A stretch of 64,000 nucleotides of DNA from NCBI GenBank assembly GCA_030407085.1, contig CM059586.1:89153501-89217500 (forward strand), in the 5' to 3' direction. Shown piece after piece: positions 26,370-38,818 of this stretch. Below the pieces are notes generated by a model that was given only the letters and a program-made list of their open reading frames with translations, was not told the DNA's origin and did not search any database. The translations under genes and the position numbers were made by a program. Source of the stretch: Trichopria drosophilae. Taxonomy: Eukaryota > Arthropoda > Insecta > Hymenoptera > Diapriidae. Position 1 is the first letter of the stretch. Every line of letters begins with the position of its first letter.

Positions 26370-27489
26370 CCAACGTCTTAATTATTCCTTAGTTTCTCTA
26401 CATAGAGTCGCACAAAAAATGAAGTTATGAACAAAAGCTCCGGACGTTTTCAATGTAACTCCGTATCTTAATATTGTCGAGGTCGCTCTTTAACGTTCAG
26501 GGGTCACAATTGCGTTTCAAAAGTACATAATACCAATATGGCGCCTATATAGAAAAAAATCGTCAAAAATTTTGGAAACATTTATTTTTACCAATTTTTT
26601 TCGAACCATTAGAGCACTCGAATCGGATTAAAACACGGGCTACTTGAATTTTAAGAAAGTACTTTTTAACATTTTTTACGCCACTTTTTACCTCATCAAA
26701 ATGGCGTCTACAATACAAATTTAAAAAAACGTCCGGGCGCTCTAATTCGAAAACTATGGGCTTTTCTGCAAACAACTAGTAATAATGAAAAGTTCGTAGA
26801 ATTCATCGAGAAATATAATAGACTTTTTGTGTGGTTTTTGTTATGGTATTTTGAAAAATTTTGTACTTAATTTTTTGTAAAAACTAAAAGAAATTTTTTA
26901 AAAATGTTAAAAAATTCAAGTATATTTCGTAATAAATTGTAGGCAATATTTGTTCTTATGAGTTTTTCGAGATAAAAAAACTCAAATGTTATAGGTTTTT
27001 ATGTTTTTTCTCGAAAACTATCAACTTCTGGACAAAATTGCTAGGTACAAAAATGGCTTCGAATTTATCACCGAATATACTATAATTTTTTAATTTTTAA
27101 GAAAAATTTAGGTGCAAAATATTTCAAAATACCATCACAAAAATCTGAAAAAAAATCTATCATATTTCTCGATTTATTCTAAGAACTTGTCATTCTTACT
27201 GTTTTTTTTAAACTCACAGTTTTCAAGTTACAGCGTCCGAAAATGTTTGAAATCCGTTTTCATTGTAGCCGCCATTTTTTCAAAAATGGTAAAATTGATA
27301 AAAATACAAATTTCCATTTGCTGTTATTTTTTTTAATATTGGAACCATATTGAAATTCCTATTGGTTGAAACTCAATTTAGAAATCATTAAGATACTGAT
27401 TTACATTGAAATTGCCCAAAACTTTCATAACTAAAGTCAACTCTCAAATAAAAGAAAATTGTATGGACCCTTGGGTGTTAATGGGTTAA
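26370..27489. mobile_element. TTAA-type foldback element
   Basis: The right end GTGTTAATGGG plus TTAA (27486-27489) is typical. The left part (about 26420-26475, GTTATGAACAAAAGC to TATCTTAATATTG) is the inverse of about 27380-27435. The hairpin core resembles 2700-3240, e.g. AATGAAAAGTTCGTAGAATT at about 26785 and TTCTAAGAACTTGTCATTCT at about 27177. The left TTAA is not certain. Confidence 0.6.
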
Positions 27490-27699
27490 TAAAGCATTTG
27501 TTTCGTCCCAAACATTTTCCACGTCAATATAGTAATCTTCTGAGAAAACTGCAACGACATTTAAGATGCTTAAACCAACTTACTCAGTCTTTTAAAGAAT
27601 GTGCATCATTTTCGTATGACATGTCCATTTTTCTTGGCACATGGAAATTAGTACCATCATTTATGCTGTCATTTTTGTTCGTACTTCCTGTTCTTAGAT

Positions 27700-28150
27700 T
27701 TCAGTCTTCAAATTAATCTTCCATATTTCTACCGTGAAAATTGAAATTTTTTCTTCTCACAATTCGTATTCTAGTTTTCCTTTATTTCGCCCCTCCTATT
27801 AATTCGATTTTCATGTTTTTTTTACAATATTTCCGTCTTTCCAGTTTTTCTCCTTTTGGCCGACGAATTCCAAGCCTGTCGCGTCTTAACGAAGGGTGGG
27901 TCTGTACGACATTCTCACGAAGCGCACTACATTAATCCACGATAACTTCGCTTCACTCTTCCAGAAGCTTCTATCCTCCCTGATCCTTGTCCCCTTTTCT
28001 TTACTCGTTTTTTTCTCTTCTTCCACCGCGTACGAACGGAATGAAATTCCGACTCCTCCATTAACTGGAATCAAAAAAAGTGTCGGACTAGGAAATATAT
28101 GTCTTCTGAGGTCGAAGGGATAAAAACATACCGATCGAAACCTAACCTCT
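27700..28150. other. GC-richer unique island
   Basis: Non-repetitive and GC-richer, including CGAAGCGCACTACATTAATC. Overlapping frames on both strands have no recognisable motif. It may be regulatory DNA. Confidence 0.3.
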
Positions 28151-28932
28151 GATTCGACGTGTAAGTTTCATTTTGAATAAATTGATGACCATTTTCTTAT
28201 CGTCTGAATTCTTATTCCATACCAGTTGTTACACCTGTTGTTACACTCATCAAAAAATGTTTCCAAGATTATCCTCGTTACATGCGAATCGATTGTAATT
28301 TCAATTTTTTTGTCAAATTAGAAAAAAATATAAAAAAAACATCCAAGATTGGTAACAAATTCAAATTAGCGAGTGTGTTCGAGTTTTCTATAGGTTTTCT
28401 GAATTTATTGCATTTCGTTATTTCGTACATTCAAGATAATTCGAATTGTATTATCTACCTACGTTTAATAAAAAAAGCAAATACAACTAAATACCAAATT
28501 ATAATCATTCTATACCAATATTTGTTTGTTCAAATTCAGATTCTTTAAATGGTTCTATTATAATTAGGTATTAAATGTGTAATATCATTTTTATCTTATT
28601 GTTAACATTTAATAACAATTATTATTATTCACTTTTAAGTCTTCGTTAGGACAATTGCATTAAAATTATGCCAAAACCGAAAAAAAGTACAGGAAAATTA
28701 ATGGAGACTATATTGATAAGTCATCATTAAAATTCGTCATAAGATGTTCTAAGAAATGAATAAACCTCCATAATTCTTAACTTAATAGACCAGCCGAAAG
28801 TATCAGGTATTAAACGGTTGAGGAATCAAATTAATTTTTTAGGCAACATCGCAAAGTTATTATCAATGAAATTGCATGTTTTAAGAAAAACATTTTATTT
28901 TATATGTACTATGTAATGTAATAATTGCACAT

Positions 28933-29583
28933 TAGGGCGTATTGAAAAAACGTTTGTTTGCTCACTGCGATTTTAATGAAAAACTCAAAAAGAGGTTTAC
29001 GTACATCTTTCATCCTAAACTGGTAGTGCACCGAGTCCTCAAAAACTCAATTTTTTATACTTTTTTTAATTAGGAACTCTTGATTGTTTTCACTAAACTT
29101 TCTATTTTTTGTCCTCATTGGCCCACAACTACATGAAAACTATTACAAATATAATTGGATCTATATAAACTATGCATCTCTGTAAAAATAATGGTTAAAT
29201 CACTTTTTTCACTATGTAAAAAACTTTTTGAGCCGCAGATTTTTCTTTACACGCTATGAGCTGAATTGTCTTAGTTAACATATTTCTAAAAAATCTCATG
29301 TAATATAAGGTTTTTGGGGTTGCTGATTAAGAATCCCCTACCATATTTTAAAAATTAAAAATGGCGGATCTAATATGAAAAAATGCGTGGATCAAAAAAT
29401 TTTTTTAAATATGAAAAAAAAATGGTTTTTAACCTTTTTTTCTGGAATGTACAGATTCAATTATATATGGAATAGTTCTCATATAGTTCTGGGCTCACGG
29501 GGGAAAACAATTAGAGAGTCCAGCAGAAAAGTTACGTGTCCTTAACTAAAAAAAGTACAACAACAAAATTTCGACACGCCCTA
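28933..29583. mobile_element. hAT-like MITE with perfect 8-bp target duplication
   Basis: Termini TAGGGCGT (left) and ACGCCCTA (right) are perfect inverses, flanked by identical 8-bp TTGCACAT at 28925-28932 and 29584-29591. An 8-bp duplication with TAGGG/CAGGG termini is the hAT signature. The 651-bp interior is non-coding but carries GGTTGCTGATTAAGAATCC and AAAAATGGCGGATC. Confidence 0.9.
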
Positions 29584-30479
29584 TTGCACATCCATTTTTA
29601 ATTAACGTAATTAAATATTAGAACTCATCATATTCTGGAAGCAATTATGCTATATGAACTAAATGCTTTTTTTATGTTTTTTTTTTAATTAAATAAAGAA
29701 GCCAATTCAATTAGATTTAGTTCGATAACTATCACGGCGTCCAAGAAAAACTGTTTTTTACAGCAATTTATACTCAAATTTGTCAATCTGCATTCATTTG
29801 GTTTCTTAAACTCGCTTCAAAATCTCAGCTATCGGGCTAATACTTCATAGGCACCAATATGTACTAATATTTTACTTATTTTACCCCGTACGTTTATTCC
29901 AATGTAAATATAAATTTTCTTTTCTCTCTCGCTTACACCTGAGTTTAAAAGTACTGTGGATTTGCCCATATGCATTACATTTGCAGAAAATAAATACATT
30001 AATAAGTGGTAGGAATAAATGGTTCGATTTTTTTTTAATTGAAAGTACCTAGACAGAATTAATTGATAAATTACGCGAACCACTACAATTTACTTTCAGA
30101 CATCATTCGTCTAAACTATATTAGATTCCTAACGAGAAAGTTCAACGAGATAAGTTTTGATCAATTCGTGAACTTGTTACGTAAATAAGCGGGCAGTCAA
30201 GGATTCTCTTAAGCATCTTTAAAAGTATTGGCAGAGGGAAAGAGAGGGTACCTTTTCAGTTCAAGTAAAATGCTCCTGATGGAAGGAATAAACTTTTCCA
30301 GGATTTTCATAAGACTAAACTAAAAGGACATTTTCAAAACGGTATACCGTAGGAGACATACGATACTTATATGAACGTAAAATAAATTAAATTGCATATA
30401 TTATCTATTTCTTAAAAGCATACAAACATGGTTGAAATGTTGAGAGCATTAATAAAATATCTGTGCAATTGACAAAAAC

Positions 30480-30734
30480 AACAGGGACGAAAAAAGTAAG
30501 AAAAAGTGGTCATATATCGATCGGTCATACCGTACCGACCTACTCATCTCTCCCGTAGATAGCGCTACTATCTAGTAGTGTGACTGGAACGCTGTCAGAA
30601 TGCTGACAATTTACCCACAGGTTCTGGTTACTTATATGTTGCTTACGTCTTCGTTGCTATCGTTTAAGGACGATCCATAACGATGTGTAAAGTATCAGTT
30701 CATTTTAAACTCTTAATTATAAATATTCGGTTCT
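30480..30734. other. short GC-richer segment
   Basis: It contains TAGATAGCGCTACTATCTAG, an imperfect palindrome, and two CTGTCAG/CTGACA words. No function assigned. Confidence 0.3.
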
Positions 30735-32606
30735 CAATTGAATCGATCCATGCAAAAAGGGCACAAAGTCCATTTTTTGGTAAATTCTTACTTTTGAGGC
30801 TCCGGTCTATCATTTTGCACTTATTAAAATTATTAATCTTCATTTCCTGATGTCCGATTTATACGAAAAAGGCCCTAAGTCCAGGACTTAGATCCCTTTT
30901 TGCATAAATTGGAAATTACATTTTTTTATATCGCGTATTATTTACACTGAGAAAAAAATGTAGGAAAATATATGCCAATAAATACATGTCGTATATTTTA
31001 CCACTATAAATTGTCATGTATGATATATTGTTGTAATAGTTACAACTACACTGGTGAACAACAAATAGAGTACCAGTTTTGTATACTATCCATATTGGTA
31101 AATATAGTTATATTAACATATACGAAAATCATTTTACCACAATGTTTAGTATTGAAATATTAAATATGAATAATTCAAACTTATTCGTATTAAGTGAGAT
31201 TTGTTTACTCATTATTACACACATACTTACTGTATTTACAAATAACAATAATCTTTCGAAACTGTTATAATTTAACGCTGGTCTCTTACTGTTCGTGTGT
31301 AATTCAGCAGTAACTTTCCATTTCCAATTTCGATATTTTAATAATGATTAAAAGTGTCAGTAATAATGAAAGAAGAAAACGAAAACAAAAAGATACGTCG
31401 ACATGGTCTCGAAACAAACAAAAAATAGCAAGAACTTGCGGCTTACCATATGTAAATAGTAAAGGCATTCACAAACCAGGAAAAAGTATGGGTCCTATGA
31501 CATGCAAGTAAGTTTTTCTCACTTTCTTCCTATGGATTTTTAATAAATAAAATAACATTTTCAACGCTTATTTCATAGCATTATACTAATTCATGCAAAA
31601 TGATTTGAAATATGTTTTGGTAGGTGCCAGAGGAAAAAGTATAAAAGTTCTTCATCTCCAAACTGTTACTTGCCATGGTAGAGCTAAATAAATTTTAAAA
31701 AATCGAGTAATTCTTCCCAATAAGAGGTCACAGTTACTTGCCATGCGATAGAGACTATAGTTTAGTGAAACGAAAACTCAAAAAGTTTGATAGAATATAC
31801 ACCTTACGACAAGTGATGAAATTGATAATTGATAGCAGTAACACAAACGAATTTCAAGTGCAAATAGTTCATGCTAATGACATTATTGATTATAAATCTT
31901 GGTGGTCTCATTATTATAAAAAGAACGTGATATCGGTGTAAACAAAGGGTAGGACTACAAGGAAAGAAGACAAAATTTCATGTGGAATTCATGACAATGC
32001 CCATTACATCTACACTTCGAAATCTACTGGATTACTAATGGCATATAATTTTATAGATGAATCCGTAAAATACACGTTTAATATGCGAAAAAGGTCAATT
32101 TTGCAATTACCCACTGATGCAGCTTACCCTAGTAGCCAAGTTCCTATAAAAAAAAGCAAAGATTGAGGATGTGAAAAAATTACAACAATATATACCAGAT
32201 AAATATCTAGGTTTCTACAATTCCCTGATCGAATGGCCTACTGTTACTGATGAAAAAGATAATGAATTTAGTTCTTAATACACCGCAAAATGTAATTATA
32301 CATTGCATTATACTTTTGCAAATAAATTAGTTAGCTGTGTTATAAAATTATTACTTTTTTTCATCTTGCTCGTGATTCATGCAAAAAGGGACCTAAGTCC
32401 ACTGATATTTTTTATAATTATTAAAAATTCTCTTTAACTTCAAGCATACGACGATATTTGTACTATTGTAAGTGCATAAAAGCAACATTTCTATCAAATA
32501 ATATTTTTATTTTTTATTCTGTAAGAAAAGTAAATCAGTTTTTTGCGTTTTCCCAGCAATTATCTATATGGACTTAGTGCCCTTTTTGCATGGACCGATT
32601 CAATTG
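30735..32606. mobile_element. TIR element carrying a DUF7869-like gene relic
   Basis: Left end CAATTGAATCGATCCATGCA (30735) and right end TGCATGGACCGATTCAATTG (ending 32606) are inverted repeats of about 36 bp with one or two mismatches, including AAAAAGGGCAC. Further copies of the ATGCAAAAAGGG..CTAAGTCC word sit inside the ends (about 30852-30908 and 32370-32402) as subterminal repeats. Between them is a broken two-exon gene. No clear target duplication was found. Confidence 0.75.
31344..32279 (+). pseudogene. internally deleted DUF7869-like transposon-borne gene
   Basis: Exon 1 (31344-31507) encodes about 55 residues: a basic N-terminus with SRNKQKIARTCGLPYVNSKG and MGPMTCK. It ends at GTAAGT, and the acceptor GGTAG at 31623 gives CQRKKYK before an early stop. 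A second block (about 31727-31938) encodes GHSYLPCDRDYSLVKRKLKK and DIIDYKSWWSHYYKKN. A third (about 32025-32277) encodes AYNFIDESVKYTFNMRKRS and, after a frameshift near 32164, YIPDKYLGFYNSLIEWP. I recognise this three-block pattern from large uncharacterised families in insects and cnidarians, which I believe carry DUF7869; the domain name is from memory. The middle of the protein is missing. A 13-bp word GTTACTTGCCATG at about 31668 and 31733 may mark the deletion or duplication join. Confidence 0.7.
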
Positions 32607-33289
32607 CAGAACTTAAAAATAAGACTTCTTTGCCGCATTTATAAAATATTAATTCATGCGAAACGCGTTTTTAATGTAATAGTTTTTGAAATAAAATACC
32701 AGATGGTTTTTTTCCATAATTCTCAATAGTAAAATAGATATTTTTAGCCTTATATTCTCCGCTTCTTTCAATAATTATTTTGCGTTTACGTTCGCATTTT
32801 GAACGACGCGTATTTATTTACATTCCTTTTGTTTACATTTTTATATGTGCCGTCTAACCGGGAATTCATATATTGAATTAACATTTTAAACTCTGCTAAA
32901 AAGGTAATTTTTAGCATCCGCGTAGACATGACGATGTAGACGATCAGTATGATGGACTCGCCTACGCATTCTATAAGTAATCTATACGTAAACTATAAGA
33001 TGGGATATTATTTATATGAAAATGTCAATGAGAAAAAAGACTCTTCAGTTATGATATTATTGAATGTAGTTTCAAAAATGACAAAATTCATAGCAGTTTT
33101 TAGTTATTCTGAAAAAAGACCCGCATCTTTTAAATTGACTTTTCAAAACTTTAGTCATGGGCATCTTGGTCAATGATAGCATGAATTTATTTTAAATATA
33201 AACTTTGGTATAAAATCAAGGCTTGAAACAAAGTGCAACGTTTTATTGGCCCAGCCAATAAAATAAATCTTTTACTTCACTGATTATAT
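32607..33289. other. AT-rich intergenic DNA, nothing recognised
   Basis: No supportable feature. The frame at 32949-33176 has no recognisable motif. Confidence 0.4.
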
Positions 33290-33960
33290 TTCAGAGGAAT
33301 TTAATGTTGTTTTTCGCATTTTTCAACCTCCTAAAATAGTGACTGAGCAGCCGATGACCCATTTGGTTTAAACTCGCACAATCCGACGATAAATATATCC
33401 TCATCGTGAATTGATCACGGATCAATACCTGTGATTAACATTGATCGCACAATTACATCGCCATTATCGGCAGAATGCATTTGGAAGACCCGGATGTTTC
33501 CAAATTAGTTTAATTAAAGCCAGATAAACAGTCGACATAGTTAAATGAGAAACGAAAACGTCGAGGACGATTCTCGACAACAGGTGGTTGACACTGCTGA
33601 CAGGAAAATTCTGCTGGCTCGTCGTCATAAACGGCGCCGCCGTATGCATCGCTGTCAGCAAAATTGTCTCTACTAGGGCACTATTCATAAATTATTCATT
33701 TTAATCTGTCAAACTGGCCAGGACCGTTGCGTGATAGCGTCGACTGCCCGTTTATTCCCGTAACAGTTCGCCAACTAATGGAAATCCACCTTGCGGAACT
33801 TTGCCATTCTCGACACAGAGCGATTTAAATAATAAGTGTGGGTAACGTCCATTTCCCACACTGCTTCTAATAGCAACCAGAAACACTACGAACTCGAACT
33901 AACGAATTCGTCAAAAGGTATTCTCTGGCCCATTTTGTTCCAAGTTACCCTCAACATTTA
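33290..33960. promoter_or_regulatory. candidate conserved non-coding element / enhancer
   Basis: A GC-richer, non-repetitive block. It contains three TGACAG/CTGTCA words (about 33597, 33653, 33706), the homeodomain-like core TTTAATTAAAG (about 33510), ATAAATTATTCATTTTA and paired TGATCACGGATCAAT words near 33410. TGACAG is the Hth/Meis core. No coding frame is convincing. Regulatory function is inference from composition and motif clustering. Confidence 0.4.
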
Positions 33961-34135
33961 ACATTTTATTCGCTAAATTGTCATGCATAAAGTTCAACCA
34001 TTTCATAATATGTCAAATTTTCAGTAGCAAATGGAACTATAATGTTAGCAATTGTAAAAGAGTATTGAAAGATTTAAATATAATAATTGAAATGTAATAA
34101 TAATATTGCCGTAATATTGGCTATGAAACGTAGTA

Positions 34136-34447
34136 CATGGAGAAAAATAACCGGCTAAATCAGCCGAAAAATCCGCAGATTCTACCAAGTTTATCCTATA
34201 GGGATAGCAGTTGGAATTCCGTTAGGAATAGCCGATAATTTCAGCTAAATTTACTGAAAAAGTCCGCAAATTTAGCGGAACAAATCTGCTAATGTAGCGG
34301 AAATTTAGATCTAAGCGCGAATTGAGTAGGGTTAAGGCTACATTAGCGGAATCAAAACAGCTAAAATTGCAGATATTTTCGGCAATTCCAGCCAAAAATT
34401 TTAGCTGATATGAATCAGCTAATCCAGCGGAGTCATTTTTCTCCGTG
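34136..34447. mobile_element. TA-flanked MITE with CA[CT]GGAGAAAAAT termini
   Basis: Left CATGGAGAAAAATAAC and the inverse of the right end CACGGAGAAAAATGAC match, flanked by TA at 34134-34135 and 34448-34449. The interior repeats AATCAGC and CCGCTAAAT words. Non-coding, 312 bp. Confidence 0.82.
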
Positions 34448-34449
34448 TA

Positions 34450-35374
34450 GTTTTATGGAGGGATAAAAACAAGGAATAAGTCCAGTATACGTGATTTTGT
34501 CTTATTGAACTTAAATCGTTAAAATTCAAATAACATAAATTTAAAAATTGTTGTGTTCGTTATTAGATAGTACATTAGTATCCCCAATATTATTATTATG
34601 AAGTCCAGGATCGTATCCCGGTGTCTACCGAATGTTCTTCCAAGCACAACGTTATTTTTTCTGAATTTTTTACACGTTTTCAGTTTCTCCATATTTTTCA
34701 TATGTATATTTAACATAAAAAATAATTTTTTAAATTTTTATATTTGCTCATATCCACTTTCAACATTGTATAGAAGAATCAAGTCGGTCAGAAATGGTCA
34801 TACATTTTTACTGCTGTATTTTTTGATGAATTTTAAAAATTTCGGGTGAAAATTTCGAATAGAAGCTTTTTTATACCTCATTTTTACAATTTTCGGGAAA
34901 AAATTGAAAATTTTCAGATTTTTTTTTGAAAATCCAACATTTTCACAGAGACGTTGAGGTAGAGGTCTAAAAACTCCAGAAACTGTCCAGAAACTATTTT
35001 TCCTTGAAAATCTCTTTACTTCAACTATCAACTTGGCGGATCCAAAATGGCGGCCAAAAAATCAAAAGCGGCCCAAACATCTTGGAAAAATATGTTTTCG
35101 TTGAATGTATGCCGTATGTTTGTTTCCATAACGATGGTAAACAAAAATCTACTTTTACTCATTTAAACTCTTGTCTTATAGTTAATAAGTATTTTTTTAA
35201 AAAAGAAGAAAAAACACCACACCTTACATGCACATACATTGTTGTAAAACTAAAATTTACCTAAAAAATCAATGTCTGCACTACTAAACCAATTATATTA
35301 AATTTATTTGCTCGTGAATATATCCTTTTAGTTATTACGACCTTTAGAACATTTACCATAATAATTTCACTGCC
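34450..35374. other. AT-rich DNA with degraded repeat words
   Basis: ATCCAAAATGGCGGCC at about 35041 is a repeat motif shared with other elements. No boundaries or genes recognised. Confidence 0.4.
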
Positions 35375-35832
35375 TTAAGAGGATGGTACACCGAAAAACT
35401 CAGCTCTAAGAAATAAAACGTTAAACAATTTGAAAAAATTATTTCTGTAGCAATTTTTGACGAGGAATACAGTAGTGTAAAAATAAAAAGTGGACAAAAG
35501 TTATGCTTGTCCCGAAAATTTTAGAGCGAAAAAAAGTTGCGTTTTTTAAAAATTGCTTCTACATTTTTCTAAATTAATTTAAAATTTCAAAAAAATTAGA
35601 GTGAACATAAAAACACATTTTCTAAATAATTACGGATGGATTTTAAAAAATTCAATTTTTTTCGAAAAAAATTAATTTTTTATGGGCCAAAAAAAATGTT
35701 TACACTTTTTATTCTAGCACCACTGAATTCCACGTCAAAGATTACTAAAAAAAGAATTTTTTCAAATTTTTTCAAATTTTCTCAAAAGTTGTATTTCATA
35801 GAGCTGAGTTTTTTGGTGTACCCTCCCCTTAA
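35375..35832. mobile_element. TTAA-flanked MITE with GGTACACC termini
   Basis: TTAA (35375-35378) then GAGGATGGTACACCGAAAAA. The right end, inverted, reads GGGGAGGGTACACCAAAAAA and is followed by TTAA (35829-35832). The 450-bp interior is AT-rich and non-coding. Similar interior words occur inside the hAT-like element at 59253-60659. Confidence 0.82.
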
Positions 35833-35899
35833 AGAAGAGATCCAAAATAATAGGAAAAGTATGCTTCACGTAGATGCAATAATACGCAATAATTGTTTA

Positions 35900-37189
35900 T
35901 ATTTCTTGGATTGCAAAATGGGAATAAATTTGGTAAAATATTGAATTTAGGATGCTCGAAATTCGTTCCATTTTTAGGCTACCTCGAAATTATTTTATTT
36001 ATAGTAAATATACAATAAAGTCAATTAATTAAATTCCAATCCTAAAGGAATAGTATCTTTTAATCGTTTTTATCTCTCTGGAGCATTTTTAAATAACTGC
36101 AAGAGAACAAGAAAAAAGAGAATGTACCACGTAAATGATTAAATTGCACGGGCCGTTTCTAGATCGCAATTAAATTTAAATCACTTATCGATATTTCAAA
36201 GTCAATATCGAGCAACGTGTAATAAAGACGGCAGATATGAGGGCAGCGCAGCAGTTCTCATGGCTAATGAAAGTACCTTACAATATAAAGAAGGTTATGA
36301 ATTGATATAAACTCATAACGACGGGATATTACGAAGAATGTCTGCAATTTTCAGAAAATACGGAATTTAGCGAAAAATCGTAGAAATTGCATAGAATTAA
36401 ATAAAAAATTTTAAAAACATTTTAGAAACGAAAATGTGATAAAACAGAACTGCAAAGAAAATAGTACCTGTAGTAAATATCAATCTGGGTTGTATTATGA
36501 CGTCAAAAGAACTCATTATTGTTCAAAAGATTGATATTGACAATTATATAAGTTTCATATGGAGTCACATGAAGTTTTTAATTTTAATACTTTATGTTTT
36601 TAAACAAATATTTTCGTACGTGCATCAAACAATAATTTATTATTCAATTATGATATTAGTTTTAAAAAAGTCAAAAGTGCCTAAAATAGCACCTGACGCC
36701 CTGATCGAACTTGAAAAACGCAACACGTGGCATCTGTAAGTTTTATAATAGCAGCGATTAAATTATATTTTTGTTTTCTTTGTACAAACAAAAGTTGACC
36801 ACTGTGCTTTTTAAGAACCCCTCGTTATATAATCACTGTTTTGTATAAATTTAAATATATAAAGCACTCAATAATGTCATAGGGCAAATCAGAGCTTTTT
36901 TTAAGGAGTACAACCAGAAAATTCTAATTTTGTATTTCTTTTAGTTTTAAGTTACGTTCATTTTGACTGTTCCAAACAAAAGTTCTGTAAAATTGTTCGA
37001 ATTAGTTTCTTACTCGCTTAATGTGTTGCTTGCTTTATAAATAATTGTTAATAAAATTTAAACCTTTCTGAATTACATGTGTCTGTTATTTTACCCTAAA
37101 AACATAGAAAATACTCCATTAATGTTGAAAAAATACGATAGAGAATAAAGAAAAATCAAACATTCCTATTTGATCTCGAGCATCCCTGC
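35900..37189. other. intergenic DNA; GC-richer stretch 36030-36300
   Basis: The 36030-36300 stretch (CACGGGCCGTTTCTAGATCG, GGCAGATATGAGGGCAGCG) looks unique and may be regulatory. No gene is supported. The 80-residue frame at 36497-36739 lacks recognisable motifs. Confidence 0.35.
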
Positions 37190-37566
37190 GAAAAATTTTA
37201 AGTAGGATTCTCATGAGAATCTCATGAGAAATTGAAACAAGTGTCTTATAGTTGTCGTAAATATACATTACATACATCTATTAGTCATACAAGTATCGTA
37301 CGGAATATGTAATGTTTTATTACATGAAAGAAAGTAATTTAATAGGTAGTTTTATGAGCATACAATCATGAATGTTTTGAGTTGAAATTTTATGGAAATT
37401 ACATAAAAATCTCATCACAATCAGATCAATTTTCATACAAATCGCAAATATAGTCGAACGTTTCCGTAACATAGTGCGAGTACTATACGACATTTATATG
37501 ATATTTACAAGATACTTGTTTCAAATTCTCATGTGATTCTCATGAGAATCCTACCTAAAATTTTTC
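37190..37566. mobile_element. MITE with ~60-bp inverted termini (AAAAATTTTA..GTAGGATTCTCATGAGA)
   Basis: GTAGGATTCTCATGAGAATC then TGAAACAAGT at the left recurs inverted at the right (ACTTGTTTCA, then GATTCTCATGAGAATCCTAC), over about 60 bp with few mismatches. Non-coding. Confidence 0.82.
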
Positions 37567-38260
37567 CTGTTTACCCATCACGTTTCGGTTTCGGTTAGCC
37601 CCCAAAAGGTAAATTTCTTGTCATAATATTCCAATAATATGCGAAACCGTAAACATTTTTTTTATCTCTGGGAAAAGTTGCACAGTGAGATAAAGTTTCA
37701 AATGACACTTGTTACCAGTTTAATAATTTCACTATATATCTTATAAAATACAAAATAAAAAAGTGTTCCGCTTTACTCCGACATCTCCTATTTGTTATAT
37801 TATATTGAATGTTACTGTATTACTTAGAACCGAAATGTCTTGGTGAGTACTTTTCAGCTCTATTATTCAAATGATTTTACGTCAATTGTACTAAATCATC
37901 CCAGATACCTGTCAAAATGTGGATCATTTCCAATGATCTGCGCATAATAGAAATCACTAACAATAAGAATGAAGCCTATGAAGCCTTCCTGTGCATCTGG
38001 CTCCAAAGTTATTACTATTACAACATTATGAATTATATTATAATAGACGGCGTATTGAATCATAATTCCGTATTGCGCTTTAGTATTTTAGTCCTATTAC
38101 CAATATATATAATTTATTCTCTATTGCTAATGAATTTATAAGAAATTGTCAATTCAAGACCTTTATACAATAATAATTACTAAACTTTTGAAAATAATTA
38201 TATGACGCCAAGAGAAATATGTCGACTAACTTAAATATTAGGTAGTTCGGTTTTCATGCA
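37567..38260. other. AT-rich intergenic DNA, nothing recognised
   Basis: No gene or element supported. The frame at 37917-38141 has no recognised motif. Confidence 0.4.
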
Positions 38261-38818
38261 TTAACCCTTTGCGCCATAAAGGAACGTTGAACCTCTTCTA
38301 TTCGTTGACTATTTGAGCGTTGACCCCTTCGCAGTGTAGCTAGAGTATCAAAAAGTGATCTAGAAATGTGTAAGACCTGCCAATAAATGAATTTTTCTGA
38401 TACTTTGAGTTTAAGGGTTTTTGGGGTCGCTGATTACGAATCTGAAGTTAGATTTCCAAAATTCAAGATGGCGGATGATATTTTCAATGCTTTTTAAAGA
38501 ATTCTGGGACTTTCTAGTGGATTCTAAAAGAATTCAGAGGAGTTTGTTTTAGATTCGTAATTAGCGACCCCGAGTAACGAGTATCAAGCGAATTTGAAGA
38601 TTTTTTAAAAATTGGTCCGCCATATTGGATCCACCATTTTGAATTTTGGAAATCTGACTTCAGATTTGTAATCAACAACCCCAAAAACCCTTTAGTAGTC
38701 AATGTACCAAACACACGTTAATACATTCTCCTAAACGGTCCATGACGTATATACACGACATACACTGTTTGGACCGTTTTTCTCATGGTATACACGTCAT
38801 ACACAGCGAAGGAGTTAA
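38261..38818. mobile_element. TTAA-flanked MITE with CGCTGATTACGAATC pairs
   Basis: TTAA (38261-38264) then CCCTTTGCGCC, and a right end CAGCGAAGGAG then TTAA (38815-38818). Inside are GGTCGCTGATTACGAATCTG (about 38427) and inverted AGATTCGTAATTAGCGACC (about 38550), with CAAGATGGCGGAT. The right TTAA is shared with the next element. Confidence 0.65.
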
